Origin: UBA9926 sp964524295 | GTDB taxonomy: Bacteria > Pseudomonadota > Gammaproteobacteria > Pseudomonadales > Azotimanducaceae | Assembly: GCA_964524295.1 (NCBI GenBank) | Contig: CAZGCW010000123.1 | Coordinates: 1 to 11,421 of the forward strand | Direction: 5' to 3' | Length of the DNA stretch: 11,421 bases | Part shown: piece by piece, positions 6,250 through 11,421 of the stretch | How positions within the stretch are numbered: the stretch's first letter is position 1 | Layout of the letters: each line of letters opens with the position of its first letter | Made by a program: the position numbers and the translations under genes | Notes under the pieces: generated by a model | Seen by the model: the letters and a program-made list of their open reading frames with translations, nothing else | Database searches by the model: none | Told to the model about the DNA's origin: nothing

Positions 6250-7350
6250 TTAAGAACCAACAGGCATTAGGCTCTCAAGGAATTGCTCAATCTCCGCTGT
6301 ACTTCGTAAAGCATCTTCACCCACAGCATCGGCTACCAGGGCATCGTCGCGAAAACCAAACAGGTATCGGATTAACAAAAGACCATCCGTTAACGGATCC
6401 ACCTGGTCATCCTGGTCGATATCGAGTTGGTCCAGGTCCGCGTTGAAATAAGCTTCAACATCCGCACTTTCAGTTCTCTGGGCAGCGGTCCCAATAGCAC
6501 CATTGACCAGAGCTTGACCCTGGAACCCAAATAAATAACGTATAAACAAAAGACCATCAGAGAGCGCTTCAGCTCGTGTGTCCGCGTCAGCATCCCAGGA
6601 AAAACAGTTCAAGCAGCTGAGAATGGATAAAGGATCAGTGCCATCCAACAATTCCTGCTCATCTGTGATCCCATCGTTATCATCATCTGAATCCTGATTA
6701 TTGCCAATCATATCTCCATCGGTGTCGATCTGCTCACTGGCATCCAACGGCAGGTCATCGAACTCATCTGCGACACCATCATCATCGTCATCAGTATCAC
6801 AGGCATCACCGTCGGCATCACCATCGGTATCCAGTTGATCGGTATTCGCCGTTAAAACACAGTTGTCGCTGTTATCCCCTACTCCATCATCATCACTGTC
6901 GGTTGTTTCCAGTGGATCATCCGGGAAGGCATCTTCCGAATCAATGACACCATCTCCATCGGTATCCGGTGGTGCATTCTTTTCAATGTTAACCAGGTCA
7001 ATGAAGGTACTCATATCGGCATATTGGGCTGAATTCGAAGACATCTGCTGGCCACCGCCATGATTTAAACCGCGGGCATTTTCTAGTACCGTTTCGCCTT
7101 CCTGAGGGTCTTCTTCTATATACGTCTTTAGGGTGTCATAGTTTATCTGCTGGGCATTCGTCTGCGAACTGGTCAGATAGTTAAGGTCTGTGTTACCCGC
7201 CTGGCCGCCGGCACTGTGACAAGCAATACATTTGCCTTGGATGATCGCGGAAATGTGCTCATTGTAAAAAGTCTGCGATTCAGGTAAATCGGCAGCACCC
7301 GCTAAAAATGAACAGACCATCATCAGAAACAGATAGGGTAAACGCATCAT
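6250..7350 (-). CDS. Exported modular protein: c-type cytochrome, thrombospondin type-3 repeats, two dockerin-like repeats
   Basis: The start is placed at ATG 7350 (ATG 7347 is equally possible), directly before a signal peptide (MMRLPYLFLMMVCSFLAGAA). A TTG further upstream at 7392 would put 14 residues before it. In 366-residue numbering, a haem c motif CIACH lies at 41-45 and a GLNHGGGQQM segment, a likely distal-ligand region, at about 94-103. Thrombospondin type-3 calcium-binding repeats, rich in DTDGDG/DSDDDG, span about 129-242. Two copies of a dockerin-like unit follow, DGLLFIRYLFGF (265-276) and DGLLLIRYLFGF (322-333). No membrane anchor or sorting tail is seen. It is probably a periplasmic or surface redox protein stabilised by calcium; its partner and substrate are unknown. 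It is convergent with the hydrolase gene. Confidence 0.8.
   Translation of the reverse strand: MMRLPYLFLMMVCSFLAGAADLPESQTFYNEHISAIIQGKCIACHSAGGQAGNTDLNYLTSSQTNAQQINYDTLKTYIEEDPQEGETVLENARGLNHGGGQQMSSNSAQYADMSTFIDLVNIEKNAPPDTDGDGVIDSEDAFPDDPLETTDSDDDGVGDNSDNCVLTANTDQLDTDGDADGDACDTDDDDDGVADEFDDLPLDASEQIDTDGDMIGNNQDSDDDNDGITDEQELLDGTDPLSILSCLNCFSWDADADTRAEALSDGLLFIRYLFGFQGQALVNGAIGTAAQRTESADVEAYFNADLDQLDIDQDDQVDPLTDGLLLIRYLFGFRDDALVADAVGEDALRSTAEIEQFLESLMPVGS
6316..6597 (-). repeat. Two tandem dockerin-like units
   Basis: Two protein-level copies at 6493-6597 and 6316-6426. Both have a calcium-loop-like Asp segment followed by DGLL-[FL]-IRYLFGF and an Ala/Leu-rich tail. They point to an internal duplication at the C-terminus of the cytochrome fusion. 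Confidence 0.6.
6631..6966 (-). repeat. Thrombospondin type-3 Asp-rich repeat region
   Basis: Coding DNA with repeated GAT/GAC-rich units (ATC/GTC on the plus strand) encoding DTDGDG, DSDDDG and DTDDDDDG loops. These match calcium-binding type-3 repeats. The low complexity comes from protein constraint and is not a satellite. Confidence 0.7.
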
Positions 7351-7398
7351 CACACCATGAAAATTCGCTATAGTGCAGGCTCCGTTCAACAATGCCCT

Positions 7399-7527
7399 CT
7401 ACCAACCTGAAATCAGGCTGTTCCAGGTAACGCGTCTGGTGAAATGACCTGCTCCTTTATACGGATCATAAATTGCCCGGAAAACAATCTCAATAGCGTC
7501 ATTACTCAGTTGCTGAACCTGCAGCAT
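7399..7527 (-). CDS. Possible 42-codon small ORF (doubtful)
   Basis: ATG 7527 opens a 42-residue frame beginning MLQVQQLSNDAIEIVF and ending at TAG 7399-7401. The frame stays open upstream into the end of the ApbE-like gene, up to TAA at 7579-7581. The composition looks protein-like, but no family is recognised, no clear ribosome site precedes it, and the promoter-like elements at 7465-7493 lie inside it. It may be a gene remnant or chance. Confidence 0.15.
   Translation of the reverse strand: MLQVQQLSNDAIEIVFRAIYDPYKGAGHFTRRVTWNSLISGW
7465..7493 (-). promoter_or_regulatory. Sigma70-like promoter for the modular cytochrome gene
   Basis: On the minus strand TTGAGA (7488-7493, five of six matches) lies 17 bases from TATGAT (7465-7470, five of six matches). 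Transcription would start near 7458, leaving a leader of about 108 bases before ATG 7350. It lies downstream of the ApbE-like gene's stop, so it would uncouple the cytochrome fusion from that operon. Confidence 0.5.
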
Positions 7528-7552
7528 CCAACCACAATCGTGACCATCCAGG

Positions 7553-8449
7553 TCAACCTGCCAGCGTACCGTAGCAGCTTAAATCCTGGTCAACTGCCAA
7601 GTAGGCACAGCCGCTCTGTTCGAGCCAGTCAAGCGCTTCATGGCGTTCTAACAACAGAGCAATCGAACTAATAGAACCCGCCACAATAGCTTGACCCGCA
7701 CTGATACTAACGCTTAACAAACTATCTACGGGCCAACCTGTATGCGGGTTGATCAAGTGACTGTAGCGTTTACCCTGCAGATCGAAATACCGCTCATAAC
7801 CCCCACTGGTGGTCAAAGCCCGGTCTCTTAGGTAAATCGTTGCAATTGCAGAGTCCTTCTGGGTCGGGTGGACAATGCCAATAGGCCAGGATGTGCCATC
7901 CGGCTTGACACCGAAGGTGACAATATCACCGCCCAAACTGACCAATCCCGAACTGATACCCGCGGCTTTCATTTGTATCGCAATCGAATCAGCCGCATAT
8001 TCTTTTACCACGCCACCAAAGTCAATTTCCATGCCGTGCTCTGGTAGCAACACTTCTTTTTCAGAGAGAACAACCCGGCTCCAGCCGATCAGTCCGGTTA
8101 CTTCATCCAGTTCCCGCTGCTCTGGAAGAATATCACGGTCCTTATTCCAAATCCGTCGTAATACACCTGACGTGATATCAAAAAGTCCCTGACTCTGCTC
8201 ATAGCAAACACCCGCATACTGCAGAAGTCCAGCCGTCTCCGCGTCAATGGTTATCGCTGACACCCCGGCCGAGCGATTAATTAACGTGGTGACACTGGTG
8301 TCGAGATAGCGGGAGTATTTCTGCTCGAACCGTAGCGCTTCCTTCTTGCAGGCTTGCGTGACCAGCCGGGCCATTTCGCTACTGGGCGCTAATAACCGTA
8401 ACTCACAGGGACAACCCATAGCCTGAAAAGAGGAAGTATAAATCTGCAT
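7553..8449 (-). CDS. apbE: ApbE-like protein (FAD:protein FMN transferase family), atypical and without signal peptide
   Basis: A 298-residue ApbE-fold protein. Visible motifs are the N-terminal MGCPCEL (11-17), EIDFGGVVKEYAAD (141-154), GLVSLGGDI (168-176), TSGGYERYF (214-222) and YSHLINPHTGWPV (229-241). ApbE enzymes move FMN from FAD to Thr/Ser of exported redox proteins with Mg2+. Two features are unusual: the canonical KGY is KEY (149-151), and the metal-ligand pattern ADxxxT appears as AGSISS (257-262), with Gly258 at the Asp position and Ser262 at the Thr position. An in-frame TAA two codons before ATG 8449 rules out an upstream signal peptide, so the protein is probably cytosolic. It is last in the operon, four bases after the barrel gene. 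The fold is secure; FMN transferase activity is doubtful. Confidence 0.85.
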   Translation of the reverse strand: MQIYTSSFQAMGCPCELRLLAPSSEMARLVTQACKKEALRFEQKYSRYLDTSVTTLINRSAGVSAITIDAETAGLLQYAGVCYEQSQGLFDITSGVLRRIWNKDRDILPEQRELDEVTGLIGWSRVVLSEKEVLLPEHGMEIDFGGVVKEYAADSIAIQMKAAGISSGLVSLGGDIVTFGVKPDGTSWPIGIVHPTQKDSAIATIYLRDRALTTSGGYERYFDLQGKRYSHLINPHTGWPVDSLLSVSISAGQAIVAGSISSIALLLERHEALDWLEQSGCAYLAVDQDLSCYGTLAG

Positions 8450-8452
8450 GGT

Positions 8453-9604
8453 TTAAAGTTTTTTATCGAAACCAAGAGACACCAGACTGAACTGTAACAA
8501 GCCTGGGTGTTGCCTTGCACTGGCATCCATCCCATACCCTCCCGAGCTCAAGTAGCGTTCAAAATTAACACTGACAGACCAGTCACGGCGGCTAAACCGA
8601 CCCTGTATACCGAAGGTCAAGGCACCAAATCCGGACAGACGATAATCACTGGATTGGAAGGCCGAATCAGCTAAACTATAATTGTCGCCCGCCACATAAA
8701 AATCAGCCTGATTCTGGCTGTAGTAGCGAATACTCGGTATCACTTGGAACTGGTCGGTTAAATTCTGGTACCACGCACTACGCAAGGTATGGGACCGAAT
8801 CCCAAAGTCATCATGGTAAAACCGATAATCTAAATGCAGACTACTGTTAGTCGTCTCAATGAAGCGCCGATACCGAAAACTCAGAGTGGTCTCCCGGCGC
8901 TCAGAGGGCCTGATGTCTCGTAATTTATAGGGGTCAGACAAATAACCACGGTGATGAGTCATGCTCATACCCGACTGCAGTACCGAATTACGACTTAAAA
9001 CCTGAGTCCACCCCAGTGAGATTGACCTGCTGTTTTTTGTTTCTGAAGAAATTCGACCGAACATCAAGGCATCAGTCGGGGCCAGTTCGTCAGAGGAATA
9101 ACTCAGTCCAAGGGCCAGAGTGGATAGCTTATCATTGAAATCCCACTCAGCATTGATCGCCAGCGCATTGGCTTCATAATCATTTTCTTTGGACCGAGCC
9201 AAACTGATCCCCAAACTTGACCGCTCAAAATAGCGTGTCGCGCCCAGACTAAGCTCGTCTCTGGCTTCCTCGATGGTCGCACCCGACATCACTAACTGGC
9301 TATCAGCACCGACTGCCGATAAGGTTCCCCAGGGCGAAGCACCGCTCATCGATTCGTGAGAGAAATCGACCGCAAAGCTCCAGTTACGACCAACCGGTGT
9401 GATCAGATAAAATTGGTTAATATTGATATCATAGCGTTGTTCACTACCCACCAATACCGTTCCTGTGTCCTGATCCGATTCTCGGTAAGCCGTGCTTTTC
9501 ATCCCTATCTGAATCTGATCTGGCGGTGCAGCTGAGAATGCCGGCAAAGACAAGGCCGCACCAGTCAATGCCAACCAGGGAGAAAGCTTAGTTGAGGATG
9601 CCAT
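8453..9604 (-). CDS. DUF3570 protein, predicted outer-membrane beta-barrel
   Basis: A 383-residue protein with an N-terminal signal peptide (LALTGAALSLPAFSAA, about 11-26). The mature part is dominated by alternating polar/aromatic strands such as SLHLDYRFYHDDFGI and QFQVIPSIRYYSQNQ, as expected for an outer-membrane barrel. I recognise it as DUF3570 from overall pattern and from its neighbours, a DUF4266 and an ApbE-like gene. It has two segments close to an ApbE flavinylation consensus, SGASPWGT (87-94) and SGATIEE (107-113), though neither matches fully. The start lies three bases after the lipoprotein gene's stop with no clear ribosome site, so translation is probably coupled. Function unknown. 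Confidence 0.75.
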   Translation of the reverse strand: MASSTKLSPWLALTGAALSLPAFSAAPPDQIQIGMKSTAYRESDQDTGTVLVGSEQRYDININQFYLITPVGRNWSFAVDFSHESMSGASPWGTLSAVGADSQLVMSGATIEEARDELSLGATRYFERSSLGISLARSKENDYEANALAINAEWDFNDKLSTLALGLSYSSDELAPTDALMFGRISSETKNSRSISLGWTQVLSRNSVLQSGMSMTHHRGYLSDPYKLRDIRPSERRETTLSFRYRRFIETTNSSLHLDYRFYHDDFGIRSHTLRSAWYQNLTDQFQVIPSIRYYSQNQADFYVAGDNYSLADSAFQSSDYRLSGFGALTFGIQGRFSRRDWSVSVNFERYLSSGGYGMDASARQHPGLLQFSLVSLGFDKKL

Positions 9605-9607
9605 CAG

Positions 9608-9814
9608 TTAGTTACAACCACAACCCGCACCGGCAACATCATTACCACCGGAAGCGGCTTCATTACTGAAATACACCTGGGATTCGAGTTTTGCCTTTAG
9701 ACGGTCCGGCTCAAGCTGCATCTCCGGACGCGCCAGCAAGCCCCGTTGCCAAGGTTCAATGGCCTGACAACCTGACAACACCATAGCCATGCTTAGTATC
9801 AATAATCTAATCAT
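9608..9814 (-). CDS. DUF4266 small lipoprotein with Gly/Cys C-terminal tail
   Basis: Only 68 residues. A short leader ends in the lipobox LSGC, so Cys16 is the lipidated residue. The mature peptide holds EPWQRGLLARPEMQL (20-34), then YFSNEAASGG, and ends in GAGCGCN. This pattern is that of DUF4266. The two cysteines in CGC near the C-terminus are the striking feature; they could bind a metal, form a disulfide handled by the thioredoxin-like neighbour, or be modified. It starts one base after the TlpA-like gene's stop and ends three bases before the barrel gene, so it is firmly inside the operon. Function unknown. Confidence 0.8.
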   Translation of the reverse strand: MIRLLILSMAMVLSGCQAIEPWQRGLLARPEMQLEPDRLKAKLESQVYFSNEAASGGNDVAGAGCGCN

Positions 9815-9815
9815 A

Positions 9816-10310
9816 TCAATTTAGTAACAGATTGATTTTATTTCTGATTTCTTCGATATCACCTCGCCTGAAACCCGTATGTATTTTCCTAATTCGACCC
9901 TCCTGGTCAATAATAAAGGCCGTCGGCATCCCTTTTAACTCATACCTGGCGGCAATACCCCCTGCTGGATCTGCTAAAACCGTATAATTGATGTCAAATC
10001 GCTCAAGAAATCGCCGAGCTCGAGCGGGCTCCTCGTCAACATTAATCGCAACCACTTCAAACTCATTAAAATTCAAATCAGCCTGAAGTTCGATCAGTTT
10101 GGGAACAGAGATCTGACAGGGACCGCACCAGGACGCCCAGAAGTCTAGATAAATGACCTTGCCACGGTAATCTGAGGAATCCATGACTTCCGACTGGTCA
10201 AATTTGGGCAGGCTGAACCCAGGCGCCATAGCACCTTCATTAAGGGCCAGACAGAATTGGGGCATCCACGCCAGGACTATCACACATTGCATTTTCTTCC
10301 ATGACCGCAT
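9816..10310 (-). CDS. TlpA/ResA-like thiol-disulfide oxidoreductase
   Basis: A 164-residue thioredoxin-fold protein with an N-terminal signal peptide (MRSWKKMQCVIVLAWMPQFCLA). A redoxin-type start, GAMAPGFSLPKF (26-37), precedes the active site WCGPC (61-65). The cis-proline segment is KGMPTAF (126-132) and the domain is of normal length. Such proteins reduce disulfides in the periplasm, often for haem c ligation or metal-site maturation. It is the first gene of the operon, one base ahead of a lipoprotein whose tail carries CGC, which makes that tail a plausible partner (inference). An internal ATG at 10292 has a GGAAG upstream but would lose the basic start of the signal peptide, so 10310 is preferred. 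Confidence 0.9.
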   Translation of the reverse strand: MRSWKKMQCVIVLAWMPQFCLALNEGAMAPGFSLPKFDQSEVMDSSDYRGKVIYLDFWASWCGPCQISVPKLIELQADLNFNEFEVVAINVDEEPARARRFLERFDINYTVLADPAGGIAARYELKGMPTAFIIDQEGRIRKIHTGFRRGDIEEIRNKINLLLN

Positions 10311-10477
10311 GAGTAATCTCGTTGAGTCGGTTCGACACAGTGTATTATGAATGGACCCGGCTTGCCTAGATTCTAAATATCAGCCTCGATCACCCTAGAA
10401 CGGATTAAACTACCTATGTTTCAGCTGACGAAACGATCAGCCTGGATTCCAGCTAGCATTTAAGCGAACCAAACCCA
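10311..10477. other. Upstream region of the TlpA operon
   Basis: The spacer lies between two minus-strand genes. GCTGA (10424-10428) pairs with TCAGC (10437-10441), and GTTTC (10418-10422) can alternatively pair with GAAAC (10430-10434). CTGGATTCCAG is a palindrome at 10442-10452. The best -10-like hexamer on the minus strand is CATAAT without a matching -35. No T-tract terminator follows the upstream gene. Confidence 0.35.
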
Positions 10478-11374
10478 CTAATCACGGGGGAAAACCTCAG
10501 AGGAAAGGCTCTGACCGTCAAATTCGCCCCAAAAGTCCGCAAATTTATCTGGGTTTTCGCCGACGGGCCTGCTTCTGTTATACCAGTAATTGGAGGTATC
10601 CCCATCCAGGCAATGGACTGCTGTTTTTTTCCAATCTTCAAACCCTTCCACCAATCTTACACTGGCCTTGGTGTAGCGCAGCGTTAGTCCACAACGATTA
10701 CGGTGGGACCGGTTGGCCGCCGAGCCGTGCAGCAACAGGTCAGAATGCAAGGATACCTGCCCTGCCTTCAAGACATTAGTAAAACGATGCTCATATCGGT
10801 CAACATTGTCAACTTCGCGACCCAACACTCGACTACCGTCCAATGGGCGGGTTTTATGTGGCAGCCCGCCTAAACGGTGACTCCCCGGAACAAACTCCAT
10901 AGCGGCATTGGCAGCATCAGCATCATCAATTGCCAGCCAAACAGACACACTCTGACTCGGTGTCAGCGGCCAGTAAACAGCATCCTGATGTAGCGGTACC
11001 GCCATCTTATCGCCGGCCAGTTTTGCAAAAAGATGGGTGCTCCAGCAGACAATCTGCTTGCCTAAAATATCCTCTACAAGCGCTAAAATCCGAGGTTCGA
11101 CCACCAGGTCATAAAGCCGCTGGCAAGCCACATGATAATTATTGATTGAGTAAGAGTTACGGCGGTCGTCCGCCGAAACCACCTGAGTCACTAAATGATC
11201 GATATACTGCTGCAGATCAATCGCCTCCGCCTGGCTGAAGACGTTGATCCCGGTCAAGTACCCCTGCTGATTAAACTGGGCTATCTGCTCAGGACTTAAG
11301 CTGCGGCAAGGCTGTGTAGGAACCTCGAAGAAGTGAAAAACACGCCCGGTTTCGCCCGATGGTTCACGGCTCAT
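10478..11374 (-). CDS. Second PhyH-family Fe(II)/2-oxoglutarate dioxygenase
   Basis: A 298-residue cytoplasmic protein. Its iron ligands are His129 and Asp131 in PLHQDAVYW and His216 in DLLLHGSAANRS; Arg227 is placed to bind 2-oxoglutarate. AMEFVPGSHRLGG (158-170) is the family's conserved loop. HxD is intact, so hydroxylation rather than halogenation is expected; the substrate is unknown. It shares little with the dioxygenase at 3344-4174 beyond these motifs, so the two are not a recent duplication. The ATG is preceded by a strong AGGAGG. It precedes the TlpA operon on the same strand by 167 bases, with no sign of coupling. Confidence 0.9.
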   Translation of the reverse strand: MSREPSGETGRVFHFFEVPTQPCRSLSPEQIAQFNQQGYLTGINVFSQAEAIDLQQYIDHLVTQVVSADDRRNSYSINNYHVACQRLYDLVVEPRILALVEDILGKQIVCWSTHLFAKLAGDKMAVPLHQDAVYWPLTPSQSVSVWLAIDDADAANAAMEFVPGSHRLGGLPHKTRPLDGSRVLGREVDNVDRYEHRFTNVLKAGQVSLHSDLLLHGSAANRSHRNRCGLTLRYTKASVRLVEGFEDWKKTAVHCLDGDTSNYWYNRSRPVGENPDKFADFWGEFDGQSLSSEVFPRD

Positions 11375-11377
11375 ATT

Positions 11378-11384
11378 ACCTCCT
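11378..11384 (-). promoter_or_regulatory. Strong ribosome binding site of the second dioxygenase
   Basis: AGGAGGT on the minus strand just before ATG 11374; the AGGAGG core is four bases from the start. It is the best Shine-Dalgarno match in the window. Confidence 0.75.
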
Positions 11385-11421
11385 CAACTCATTTCAAACT
11401 CATCTTTACAAGTCACAGACC

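Noticed and set aside
6631..6966. Simple-sequence repeat or phase-variable tract
   Set aside because: The ATC/GTC pattern is explained by Asp-rich type-3 repeats and is not a uniform tandem unit.
10478..11374. Non-haem iron halogenase
   Set aside because: The iron site reads HQD; halogenases have Gly or Ala instead of the Asp.
1..11421. CRISPR array, tRNA, rRNA or insertion sequence
   Set aside because: No regular spaced repeats, no cloverleaf or rRNA-like stretches, and no transposase or terminal repeats were seen.

Overview
The window looks like a chromosomal segment of a free-living, probably marine gammaproteobacterium. The grounds are roughly balanced base composition, Shine-Dalgarno-led genes packed into short operons, many exported redox proteins, a cytochrome c5-type lipoprotein, and a modular protein with thrombospondin type-3 and dockerin-like repeats of a kind common in marine gammaproteobacteria. 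The taxonomic call is inference. No RNA genes, insertion sequences, CRISPR arrays or phage genes were found.

Layout. Positions 1-2940 (minus strand) hold a three-gene operon with 4-base stop/start overlaps: a c5-type cytochrome lipoprotein, a Tat-exported FAD oxidase of the aldonolactone/alditol oxidase family, and a Tat-exported PLP fold-III (alanine racemase/D-threonine aldolase-like) enzyme that runs off the left edge. A 403-base divergent intergenic region (2941-3343) carries several inverted repeats. On the plus strand follow a PhyH-type Fe(II)/2-oxoglutarate dioxygenase (3344-4174), an exported DUF62 (SAM hydroxide adenosyltransferase/halogenase superfamily) protein (4259-5197) and an overlapping secreted alpha/beta hydrolase (5194-6111).

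The rest is on the minus strand. A convergent gene (6250-7350) encodes an exported c-type cytochrome fused to calcium-binding repeats, with a good sigma70-like promoter upstream. Positions 7553-10310 form a tight four-gene operon, transcribed right to left: TlpA-like thioredoxin, small DUF4266 lipoprotein, DUF3570 barrel-like protein and an ApbE-like protein. A second, divergent PhyH-family dioxygenase lies at 10478-11374.

How the genes may work together. The left operon reads as a periplasmic module in which a PLP enzyme and a flavoenzyme process an unknown amino or hydroxy compound and pass electrons to an anchored cytochrome. The TlpA-DUF4266-DUF3570-ApbE operon is the best candidate for an incompletely described system. 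Its ApbE-like member has no signal peptide and by eye lacks the usual metal-ligand Asp. Its smallest member is a lipoprotein ending in a Gly/Cys tail (GAGCGCN), which could be a substrate for modification or metal binding. These functional links are inference from gene order and motifs.
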